This document shows positions 46,835 to 54,091 of a stretch of DNA of 64,000 bases, one piece after another. Made by a program: the position numbers and the translations under genes. The stretch is from an uncultured Sphingomonadaceae bacterium (lineage in GTDB: Bacteria > Pseudomonadota > Alphaproteobacteria > Sphingomonadales > Sphingomonadaceae). How positions within the stretch are numbered: the stretch's first letter is position 1; each line of letters opens with the position of its first letter. The notes under the pieces are model-generated. The model was not told the origin of the DNA and made no database searches. It saw only the letters and a program-made list of their open reading frames with translations. Where the stretch lies: contig CANLSQ010000001.1 of NCBI GenBank assembly GCA_947493955.1, positions 1,426,001 through 1,490,000 of the forward strand, given 5' to 3'.

Positions 46835-47632
46835 TTGGAATGGAAGAACGTGGAAAATACAAATAGAAAGTGGATGATTATGGCAGGTGGCGGTTTGGCC
46901 ATAGCAGCGGCTGCAGCCGTCTGGTTCATGCAAACAGGCGGAACGTCCGCCAGCGACGAAACTGCGCGGGCCGCACTGGCAGCGGGCATTGACGGCAAAC
47001 AACAGGCGGCCATCGAGGCAATTGTGCGCGACTATATTCTCAAAAATCCGGAAATCATTCCCGAAGCTGTTGAGATATTGCAGACCAGACAAAAGACTGC
47101 TGCAATTGATGAAATACGCTCCGATATCGAAGCGCCTTTTGCGGGAGCGGCTTTTGCGGGAAACCCCAATGGTGATGTTATCATTGTCGAATATTCCGAC
47201 TTTGCCTGCCCCTATTGCAAACAGACGACGGCCGATATTGACCGGCTGTTGAAAGAAGACAAGAATATCAAGGTTGTGTTTCGCGAACTGCCTATCCTCA
47301 GCGAAGCGAGTAATGACGCAGCCCTGATGGCATTGGCGGCCGCCAAGCAAGGGAAATATTACGCCTTCCACAAAACCATGTTCGCTACGGGACGCCCTAC
47401 CCCATCAACAATCGAAAGCGCGGCCAAGGAAGTCGGCCTGGATATGGCCGCAGCCCGCAAGTTTATTGCGACGCCAGAGGCTCAGCGGGAGTTACAGAAC
47501 AACATCGAGGTCGCCCGGAAGCTTCAGTTTACCGGAACACCGGCCTTTGTGGTGGGCAATCAGACCGAAGTCGGCGCGGTCGGCTATGATGGTATCAAGG
47601 ATATGATCGCCAAGGCACGCGGGTCTAAATAG
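46835..47632 (+). CDS. DsbA-family thiol:disulfide oxidoreductase
   Basis: A 265-aa protein with an N-terminal anchor or signal (WMIMAGGGLAIAAAAAVWFM), a helical linker (AIEAIVRDYILKNPEIIPEAVEIL) typical of Com1/ScsC-like DsbA proteins, and a DSBA domain with active site CPYC in YSDFACPYCKQT and the cis-Pro loop TGTPAFVVGNQ. It acts in the periplasm in disulfide formation or isomerisation. Start: TTG at 46835 with AAGGAGG 9 nt upstream; an in-frame GTG at 46850 is the alternative. It lies 94 nt after the M48 gene. Confidence 0.88.
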   Translation: MEWKNVENTNRKWMIMAGGGLAIAAAAAVWFMQTGGTSASDETARAALAAGIDGKQQAAIEAIVRDYILKNPEIIPEAVEILQTRQKTAAIDEIRSDIEAPFAGAAFAGNPNGDVIIVEYSDFACPYCKQTTADIDRLLKEDKNIKVVFRELPILSEASNDAALMALAAAKQGKYYAFHKTMFATGRPTPSTIESAAKEVGLDMAAARKFIATPEAQRELQNNIEVARKLQFTGTPAFVVGNQTEVGAVGYDGIKDMIAKARGSK

Positions 47633-47906
47633 TCCGGGGTTTGACGCCTGGTTGAGGGTGAGCGTGTCGGGTAAATCGCGGGGTGAGAGCCGGTCGCGCC
47701 CGGTATCAGCCATTCTCGACGCTTTCCCACAAACCACGCTTTGTGATAAAAACTGGCCAGCTCTTTCTCAGTTTTGAATATCATCCCTGCACGCTATTCT
47801 TGCACTTGCGACTATGAGAATTGTGTGAACTTTGAGCGGCAGCCGACTGGATAAATATCGCTAAAAGGACACAGTAAACATTGTAAACTTCGCCGCCATT
47901 GGCTTT
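47633..47906. other. Convergent intergenic region, nothing recognised
   Basis: 274 nt between the DsbA-type and rlmE stops. Only a short stem CACAAA-CCACGC-TTTGTG was seen; no gene or clear terminator. Confidence 0.5.
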
Positions 47907-48581
47907 TCAGGCGGTTTCCGACCGTCCCTTGAAACCTTGAGCCACCACATACCATTCGGATGAACCCTTGCGGCTTGCAGGCGGTTTGGCATGTTTGACA
48001 GTCTTGAAATGCTTTTTGAGCATGGCCAGCAATTCATTGTCAGTCCCGCCGGCCAGGACCTTTGCGACAAAGGCGCCGCCTTCCTGCAGGTTTTCAATCG
48101 CAAAATAGGCGCCGGCCTCCACTAGACCCATTGTGCGCAGATGGTCTGTCTGCTGATGCCCGACAGTGTTGGCAGCCATATCAGAAAGGACGAGATCAGG
48201 CGCACAGCCCAGCGCATCCATCAATTTGTCCGGCGCGCTGTCATCCATAAAATCCATTTCAAAGATGGTGACGCCTTCGATTGCATCGACCGGCAACAGA
48301 TCTATGCCAACAATCTTTGCCTGCGGAACGAACTTGCGGATGACCTGGGCCCAGCCACCCGGCGCAATTCCAAGATCGACGACGGCCTTGGCTTTCCGAA
48401 CAAATTTGAAACGCTCGTCCAGTTCCAATATCTTGTAAGCCGCACGCGAACGATAGCCATCCGCTTTGGCCTGTTTGACATAGGGATCGTTGAGCTGTCG
48501 TTCCAACCAGCGCGTCGAACCGATTTTCCGGCCTTTTGCGGTTTTCACCCGCTGTCGTTGTCCAGACCTGCCCCGGCTCAT
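47907..48581 (-). CDS. rlmE: 23S rRNA 2'-O-ribose methyltransferase (FtsJ/RrmJ)
   Basis: Methylates U2552 (E. coli numbering) of 23S rRNA in the A loop. The 224-aa product has GYRSRAAYKILELDERF, SAM motif AVVDLGIAPGGWAQV, the catalytic Asp in DLVLSDMAANTVGHQQTDH, and the Lys/Glu pair in GGAFVAKVLAGG and SSEWYVVAQGF, matching the K-D-K-E tetrad. The basic N-terminus (GRSGQRQRVKTAKGRK) contacts RNA. It starts 16 nt after the Ppx/GppA stop on the same strand, an arrangement common in alphaproteobacteria. Confidence 0.95.
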   Translation of the reverse strand: MSRGRSGQRQRVKTAKGRKIGSTRWLERQLNDPYVKQAKADGYRSRAAYKILELDERFKFVRKAKAVVDLGIAPGGWAQVIRKFVPQAKIVGIDLLPVDAIEGVTIFEMDFMDDSAPDKLMDALGCAPDLVLSDMAANTVGHQQTDHLRTMGLVEAGAYFAIENLQEGGAFVAKVLAGGTDNELLAMLKKHFKTVKHAKPPASRKGSSEWYVVAQGFKGRSETA

Positions 48582-48597
48582 GGCGATTTCCTCTTCA

Positions 48598-49707
48598 TTA
48601 TCGCCGCACTCTTTCGTTCGAGGACATCAAGGAACGCAAGATACCTTCCCTGATCCCGCGATCAGCTACACCAACCCGGCTTGCAGGCCAGATGTCCAGA
48701 ATGGAATCGAGAATGGCACAGCCGCCAACCACAAGATCTGCACGCTCTTTGCCGATACAGGGTATCGCCGCCCGTTCCTCCGGAGAACATGCTGCCAGCA
48801 TTGCACTGATGTCGCGCATTGATTCGGCCGGAACAATCAAACCATCAATGACCTTTCGGTCATAATGCGGCAGTTTGAGATGCAGGCTGGCCAGCGTGGT
48901 CACGGTGCCGCTGGTGCCCAGCAAGCGAAAATCACTATTGTTAGAAGATGGCAAGCGACTGGCGAATTCTGCAAAACTGTCTGTGACCCGTGCGCGCATA
49001 TTGGCATAGGCCTGTTCGCGCGCCTTCGCATCATTGCCATCGTATTTCTCGCTCTCGGTCAGCGAGACCACACCCCAGGGCGCGCTGAGCCAATCGATGA
49101 TCTCAGGCGCCGCTCCGGATGTATCAACGAGCACCAGTTCTGTCGATCCGCCGCCAATATCGAATATCAGGGCTGGCCCCTCGCCCGGCTCCAGCAAAAT
49201 CTGGCACCCAAGTACGGCAAGACGCGCTTCTTCTTCGGCGGTAATGATATCAAGCGCAATACCGGTTTCATTCCGCACACGGTCGATAAACTTGTCACCA
49301 TTGCTCGCCCGTCGGCATGCTTCTGTCGCCACGGAACGCGCCAGTGTTACATTGCGACGTTTCAGTTTGTCGGCACAGATGGAAAGAGCCGCAACAGCCC
49401 GGTCCATCGCGCGGTTGCTAATCCGCCCTGTCTCGACCAAGCCTTCACCTAGCCGCACGACGCGGGAAAAGGCATCGGTCACGATAAAACCATCAGCAGA
49501 AGGTTTTGCGACCAGTAGCCTGCAGTTGTTCGTACCTAGATCAATCGCCGCATAAGACCGCAATTTGGGCCAGCGAGCACCATTATTTCGATAGGGAGGC
49601 GCATTTCGACTCCCGTTTTTATGTGTCGCCGCATGTTTCGGGCGGGCCGTCTTTGCCGGTTTTCCGCCGTCCTGTCGTTGCGGCGATGGGGATGATTCAT
49701 CCACCAT
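48598..49707 (-). CDS. Ppx/GppA-family phosphatase (exopolyphosphatase-like)
   Basis: A 369-aa ASKHA-fold phosphatase acting on polyphosphate or pppGpp. Motifs: YAAIDLGTNNCRLLVA (phosphate 1), VARSVATEACRRASNG, IFDIGGGSTELVLV (phosphate 2), LLGTSGTVTTLAS and DRGIREGIL. The first 55 residues are basic and disordered. Length is shorter than E. coli Ppx (513 aa), as in the short GppA-like class. The reading frame stays open upstream to 50118 across the opposite-strand tRNA-Gln; ATG at 49707 (MVDESSPSP) is taken as the start. Confidence 0.9.
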   Translation of the reverse strand: MVDESSPSPQRQDGGKPAKTARPKHAATHKNGSRNAPPYRNNGARWPKLRSYAAIDLGTNNCRLLVAKPSADGFIVTDAFSRVVRLGEGLVETGRISNRAMDRAVAALSICADKLKRRNVTLARSVATEACRRASNGDKFIDRVRNETGIALDIITAEEEARLAVLGCQILLEPGEGPALIFDIGGGSTELVLVDTSGAAPEIIDWLSAPWGVVSLTESEKYDGNDAKAREQAYANMRARVTDSFAEFASRLPSSNNSDFRLLGTSGTVTTLASLHLKLPHYDRKVIDGLIVPAESMRDISAMLAACSPEERAAIPCIGKERADLVVGGCAILDSILDIWPASRVGVADRGIREGILRSLMSSNERVRR

Positions 49708-49836
49708 AACCGTTACTCTTATATTTCTCCGGATCGGGTAATACCGCCGGTACTTGACTGTAGAGATAACCCCGGGGCGTTCGATGTGCAAGAGTTTAGC
49801 GCTAAACGCCCCACCATCTCGCGGTTTTGAAAAACC

Positions 49837-49865
49837 TTGACCAGCTTGCATGCCGGGCCTATTGC
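49837..49865 (+). promoter_or_regulatory. Probable promoter of tRNA-Gln
   Basis: TTGACC (49837-49842), 17-nt spacer, TATTGC (49860-49865), then a GC-rich stretch up to the tRNA 5' end at 49878, as expected for a stringently controlled tRNA promoter. Confidence 0.6.
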
Positions 49866-49877
49866 GCGCCCCGGTAC

Positions 49878-49951
49878 TCCCCTGTCGTCTAATGGTAAGA
49901 CTACGGACTCTGACTCCGTCAATTGAGGTTCGAATCCTCACGGGGGATCCA
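49878..49951 (+). tRNA. tRNA-Gln (anticodon CTG)
   Basis: Full cloverleaf: acceptor TCCCCTG/CGGGGGA (one G-U), D-stem GTC/GAC, anticodon stem ACGGA/TCCGT with loop CTCTGAC (anticodon CTG at 49910-49912), T-arm TGAGG-TTCGAAT-CCTCA, and an encoded CCA end. 74 nt including CCA. Confidence 0.95.
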
Positions 49952-50223
49952 AAACAAGCAATGTCTTGAGGAATATCTATATTCGAACGAGAGTCGGTTG
50001 TTTGATTTGCAAACGCCTTTAAGGACAGCCCAATCGCAGTTTTGACGCCTGGCGGTATGTCGGTGGCACATGATTCCGTAGAGGCAGTTGTACTTCCGGT
50101 AGCCCCGATCACCTGCATACTGATATGCTGCTAGCACCAAAAACTTCCTTCAATTTTTCGGAATTCTGCACTACACGGCTGGCACATGAAATATGCCATC
50201 TAAATCAGGAAAGAGGAGACAAT

Positions 50224-50751
50224 ATGCTCAAGTTCAAAACCCTAACAGGGGTGATTGCTTTGTCGGCTCTCGCAGCAGCCTGTTCCGGTGGAGGATCAGA
50301 ATCCACTCCGCCAGCAGACACAACCGAATCAAAAGCATCAGAGCCAGCGTCAGAAGTAACTGAAACGACTGCTGCGCCTGCTGATTCTGGAACACCCGCT
50401 GCCGACGACATAGCAACGCTTGATGGTGTTGAATATGCCAGCCTGACCGGCGACGCAGAGGCCGGGAAAAAGGTATTTACCAAGTGCCGCACTTGCCATG
50501 TCACCGACCCAGGGGTGAACCGCATTGGTCCATCAATGGCAGGAATTATGGGCAATCAGGCAGGTGCAGTTGAAGGATTTAACTACACTGATGCCAATAA
50601 GAATAGCGGTATTACCTGGACCGAGGAAAAAATGTTCCAGTATCTGGAAAAACCGCAACGCGTGATTCCAAAGACAAAAATGGTCTTTGCTGGCCTGCCG
50701 GATGCACAACAGCGGGCGGACGTAATCGCCTATCTGAAAGACCCGAGCTAA
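50224..50751 (+). CDS. Lipoprotein class I cytochrome c
   Basis: A 175-aa c-type cytochrome. Lipoprotein signal with Cys20 in LSALAAACSGGG, a Thr/Pro/Ala/Glu-rich linker (about 21-68), and a cytochrome c domain with heme motif CRTCH at 88-92, NRIGPSMAGIMGNQAG, and the axial Met153 in PKTKMVFAG. It would be tethered to a membrane and carry electrons in the periplasm, like the membrane-anchored cytochromes c of other alphaproteobacteria. ATG at 50224 has GAGGAG upstream and starts the signal peptide; an in-frame upstream codon (50125) is rejected. Confidence 0.92.
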   Translation: MLKFKTLTGVIALSALAAACSGGGSESTPPADTTESKASEPASEVTETTAAPADSGTPAADDIATLDGVEYASLTGDAEAGKKVFTKCRTCHVTDPGVNRIGPSMAGIMGNQAGAVEGFNYTDANKNSGITWTEEKMFQYLEKPQRVIPKTKMVFAGLPDAQQRADVIAYLKDPS

Positions 50752-50779
50752 TTGTCTGCCCGTTGTATGTCTGGAAATG

Positions 50780-50800
50780 GGTCAGGATTTTTTCCTGACC
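50780..50800 (+). terminator. Hairpin after the cytochrome c gene
   Basis: Perfect 8-bp stem GGTCAGGA (50780-50787) with TCCTGACC (50793-50800), loop TTTTT, 29 nt after the stop. The downstream sequence is pyrimidine-rich (TCATCTCTTAC) but has no continuous T-run. Confidence 0.6.
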
Positions 50801-50904
50801 TCATCTCTTACATCTCTTTGGGCGAGCTCACACCGACGCCAGACGTCAATGCGTGCAACCGCTCTGCCTTTTGGCAAGAAACGGCATGTGGTTGAGAAAA
50901 GTTT

Positions 50905-50978
50905 TGGAGGCCCGAGCCGGAATCGAACCGGCGTACACGGATTTGCAATCCGCTGCGTCACCACTCCGCCATCGGGCC
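50905..50978 (-). tRNA. tRNA-Cys (anticodon GCA)
   Basis: On the minus strand: acceptor GGCCCGA/TCGGGCC, anticodon arm with loop TTGCAAA (GCA), T-arm GCCGG-TTCGATT-CCGGC, discriminator T and an encoded CCA. 74 nt. Confidence 0.95.
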
Positions 50979-50989
50979 GGAGAGGGGGC

Positions 50990-51019
50990 GCAATTGCTTC
51001 GCTTTGCCGGCAATGTCAA
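50990..51019 (-). promoter_or_regulatory. Probable promoter of tRNA-Cys
   Basis: On the minus strand TTGACA (51019-51014), 18-nt spacer, AATTGC (50995-50990), then a GC-rich stretch to the tRNA 5' end at 50978. The -10 and following bases (ATTGCGC) match those of the tRNA-Gln promoter. Confidence 0.55.
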
Positions 51020-51216
51020 CCCTAACTTATCCCGGTGTGCGTTTCATGATGTTACGCAAAAGTTGCTATCATTGGAAAAACGCCGAAATCCGTCTTGGCT
51101 GCGTCGGCAAGTGCGGCTAGAAGCTAACAGAATATTTCCATACTGTATTGCGTTAATAATACAGAGATGGCATGGTTCGTTTTTGAAATATACTAATACA
51201 CATCAAGGGTGGTAAA

Positions 51217-51870
51217 GTGGGTCACGAGAACTTCAAGGAAATGCGCAAAGCGATGGTTGTCAGCCAGCTGCGGACAACCGATGTCAGCGACCCTCGTGTC
51301 ATTGCCGCGATGAGCCATGTTGCACGGGAAGATTTTGTGCCTGCCGCATCACGCAGTGTCGCCTATTCCGACCGTGGTGTTACCATTGGCCACGGGCGCG
51401 CATTGAACGCGCCACTCGCCACGGGGCGCCTGCTGAATACGGCCGAATTGAAAAAGGGCGACAGTGTTCTGCTGATAGGGGCTGCGACAGGTTACACCGC
51501 TGCGGTAGTCGCACAACTTGCGGGTTCGGTCGTCGCCGTAGAGCAGTCATCAAAGCTTGCGACTAAGGCGAAAAACAACCTGAGCGAACTCGACAATGTC
51601 CAGGTTGAAAAAGCGAGCCATAGTGATGGTTTTGCTGAAAGCGCACCTTATTCTGTGATCATTATTGACGGCACCGTTGATGCCATATCGAACGCGCTGG
51701 TCGAACAACTGCAACCGGAAGGCCGGCTAGTGGGAGCGATCATGGATAACGGCGTCGCGCGTCTTGTCATCGGGCACAAGGCAGGTGGCACTATTGGGTA
51801 TCAATATTTCGCAGATTGCGGTGGCGTCGCCCTGCCCGGCTTTGAACAAGCCAAGAGTTTCAGCTTCTAA
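51217..51870 (+). CDS. Protein-L-isoaspartate methyltransferase-like protein (active-site motif altered)
   Basis: A 217-aa PIMT-fold protein: MRKAMVVSQLRTTDVSDPRVIAAM read in parts, VAREDFVP, and a SAM site VLLIGAATGYTAAV (84-97). Genuine PIMTs have GQTISQP after the IG-x-G; here the segment at 58-66 is GHGRALNAP, without the Ser/Thr and Gln needed for isoaspartyl repair, and SAM motif I is GAATG instead of GTGSG. The start is GTG with AAGGGTGG upstream. The stop lies 43 nt before the TolC-type gene, which suggests a role connected with export or envelope rather than repair. Confidence 0.8.
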   Translation: MGHENFKEMRKAMVVSQLRTTDVSDPRVIAAMSHVAREDFVPAASRSVAYSDRGVTIGHGRALNAPLATGRLLNTAELKKGDSVLLIGAATGYTAAVVAQLAGSVVAVEQSSKLATKAKNNLSELDNVQVEKASHSDGFAESAPYSVIIIDGTVDAISNALVEQLQPEGRLVGAIMDNGVARLVIGHKAGGTIGYQYFADCGGVALPGFEQAKSFSF

Positions 51871-51913
51871 GATGCGGGTATTCTTGCAAAACTTCCCAGG
51901 GAGACGTTTTTCA

Positions 51914-53377
51914 ATGTGTAAGCGCCATCTGTTGCTTAGCGCCGTCGCCGTTGCGACGTTCTCTACTCCTGCCCATGCTGACACTCTGCGTGAAGCTTTT
52001 GTCGCAGCCTATAAAACAAACCCGACATTATCGGGAGCGCAAGCGGGGCAACGCGCGGAAGATGAGAATGTTGCTATCGCCAAAGCCGATGGGCGGCCGA
52101 ATTCAGGGTCCCGCTTCACTTTTCAGGAAAATTTTCTTCGAAACTCGAACAGTTTTAATGCACCTCTTCGGCAAGCAAGCGCAGGGGGTGAATTCAATGT
52201 ACCGATCTATTCCGGAGGCAGGGTAAAAAATGCTGTGCGTGCTGCTAAAACGCGGGTTGTCGCCGGTCAATTTAGCCTGCGAGGTACCGAGGCCAGCCTG
52301 TTCAGCAACGTGGTCGCAGCCTATATGGATGTGATGCGGGATGAGGCCGTTGTGCGGCTCAATCGCGCCAATGTCGGTGTTCTAGCCGTCAACCTGGAAG
52401 CGACCAGTGACCGTTTTGAAATCGGTGATCTCACGCGTACCGATGTGGCCCAATCCGAATCGCGCCTGGAAGTTGCCAAGGGAGAATTGGAATCTGCACG
52501 CGCAAACCTGATCACGAGCAAAGAAAATTATATTGCCTTAGTAGGACAGGTCCCTGGTGAGCTGCAATCACCACCACCACTTCCCAATCTACCAGAATCA
52601 CCCGATGAAGCCGTAGATATTGCTTTACAACACAATCCCGACCTGCTTGCAGCCAAAGAACGAAGCGCAGCATCTGAAATCGATATCAAAACTGCAAAAG
52701 GCGCGGTCAAACCTACAGTCGAGGCCTATGCTCAGGGTAGCTATGTCAATTTCCTTAACACGCTCGGCGGCAATGTTCCGGGCGTGAACTTTGTTCAAGA
52801 GCAATCGAACGCAGAAGCTGGTGTGCGCATGACTGTTCCAATCTATCAGGGTGGACGGCCAGCGGCGCAGGTGCGACAGGCACAGGCGCGATCGGGTCAG
52901 GCTTATGAACAGCTTATAGAGACAGAACGCAACATCATCGCGCAAACACGCGCCGCTTATTCCAGCTGGCGCGCATCCGAGCGAGTTATCCAGTCGTCGG
53001 AGCGAGCCGTGGCAGCCAGCGCGCTCTCCTTGGAAGGCGTCAGAGCTGAAAATAGCGTAGGCAACAGAACGATCCTCGACATTTTGAACGCGGAACAGGA
53101 ATTGCTCAACGCACAGGTGCAATTGGTAACAGCGCGGCGCAACAGCTATGTGGCAGGCTTTACGTTGCTGGCTGCCATGGGCCGTGCGGAAGCTCGTGAT
53201 CTGGGCCTTGAAGGCGGCCCACTCTATGACCCGCAAGTCAACTATGACCGAGTTAAAAACCAGTTCTACGATTTTCAATCGGACCCAAATCCTGAACCCC
53301 AGGCGACCCGGACTGTAGATACACCTGCACAAACGGCTGACATAGAGCCCTTGCCGGAGTCGAGAGAAAGCGAATAA
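51914..53377 (+). CDS. TolC-family outer membrane efflux/secretion protein
   Basis: A 487-aa outer-membrane channel for type I secretion and tripartite efflux. Signal peptide (HLLLSAVAVATFSTPAHA), then two OEP repeats: DTLREAFVAAYKTNPTLSGAQAGQRA, FNVPIYSGGRVKNAVRAAK, RFEIGDLTRTDVAQSE; and ALQHNPDLLAAKERSAASEID, MTVPIYQGGRPAAQVRQAQ, VGNRTILDILNAEQELL (each read in segments of the family consensus). ATG at 51914 (MCKRHLLLS) has AGGGAG upstream; in-frame starts at 51764 and 51872 are rejected. A C-terminal extension after the barrel/helix domains is Pro/Thr-rich. Confidence 0.92.
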   Translation: MCKRHLLLSAVAVATFSTPAHADTLREAFVAAYKTNPTLSGAQAGQRAEDENVAIAKADGRPNSGSRFTFQENFLRNSNSFNAPLRQASAGGEFNVPIYSGGRVKNAVRAAKTRVVAGQFSLRGTEASLFSNVVAAYMDVMRDEAVVRLNRANVGVLAVNLEATSDRFEIGDLTRTDVAQSESRLEVAKGELESARANLITSKENYIALVGQVPGELQSPPPLPNLPESPDEAVDIALQHNPDLLAAKERSAASEIDIKTAKGAVKPTVEAYAQGSYVNFLNTLGGNVPGVNFVQEQSNAEAGVRMTVPIYQGGRPAAQVRQAQARSGQAYEQLIETERNIIAQTRAAYSSWRASERVIQSSERAVAASALSLEGVRAENSVGNRTILDILNAEQELLNAQVQLVTARRNSYVAGFTLLAAMGRAEARDLGLEGGPLYDPQVNYDRVKNQFYDFQSDPNPEPQATRTVDTPAQTADIEPLPESRESE

Positions 53378-53474
53378 GACCGGGCGGCTAACGGTTGCCG
53401 ATCTAGAGGTTAATGCGCTAAAGAGATTGGACAACTAGCGGCTTTAACATTTTTTGAGTTTGGGGCTTTTGCAA

Positions 53475-54044
53475 ATGGCAGAACAAAATAAAGAATCGTC
53501 CATGGAAGAAATTCTGTCGTCGATTAAGCGAATCATTGCCGAGGACAAGGCGATTGACACAGACCGCTCTGCCGAAAAAAATGAAGATACTGAGCAAGGC
53601 GAAGATGCTGCATCGCACTTGAAGCCTGTTCCCAACAACGTAACACCTATAGCACCGCTGCCAAAAAATATTGCGACCAAAAGCAGTAAAACCAAGAAAC
53701 CTACTGTGCAGACAACCGGTGATGATGACAGCGTTCTCGAACTAACCAATGAGGTGAAGGACACCGGACCATCCTCGGCTCAAGGTGTTTTCGGAGATCG
53801 CCGCAAGGAAGAACGGTTGATTAATGATCAGAAGCTCGATTCTATGCGTCAGTCCTTGTCAGCGTTGGTCGCTATGGAGGGATCCAGCACCCCGGCTCCA
53901 ACAAACCCCAGTCATGGCACCTCTCTGGAAGACCTCACCCGAGACCTGATGAGACCAATGCTAAAAGAGTGGCTGGATGAGAATTTACCAAAGCTGGTCG
54001 AGGAAATGGTTGCTCGTGAAATTCAAAGGCTGAATGACAAGTAA
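53475..54044 (+). CDS. DUF2497 / PopZ-like polar organizing protein
   Basis: A 189-aa protein with the two PopZ hallmarks: an N-terminal short helix SSMEEILSSIKRIIAED (9-24) and a C-terminal helical domain SLEDLTRDLMRPMLKEWLDENL (about 154-175) ending VAREIQRLNDK, joined by a Pro/Asp/Glu/Lys-rich disordered middle. PopZ forms a polar matrix that tethers ParB-parS in Caulobacter. A DUF2497 gene next to valS is a common arrangement in alphaproteobacteria; here two genes separate them. The ATG at 53475 is preferred over 53454. Confidence 0.8.
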   Translation: MAEQNKESSMEEILSSIKRIIAEDKAIDTDRSAEKNEDTEQGEDAASHLKPVPNNVTPIAPLPKNIATKSSKTKKPTVQTTGDDDSVLELTNEVKDTGPSSAQGVFGDRRKEERLINDQKLDSMRQSLSALVAMEGSSTPAPTNPSHGTSLEDLTRDLMRPMLKEWLDENLPKLVEEMVAREIQRLNDK

Positions 54045-54091
54045 TTTCAATCCCAATTGCTATAGCGCGCAGGCCTGCTAAACCGGCGTTT

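Noticed and set aside
49708-50118. N-terminal extension of the Ppx/GppA reading frame by 137 codons
   Set aside because: It runs across the opposite-strand tRNA-Gln and lacks family similarity. ATG 49707 is a better start.
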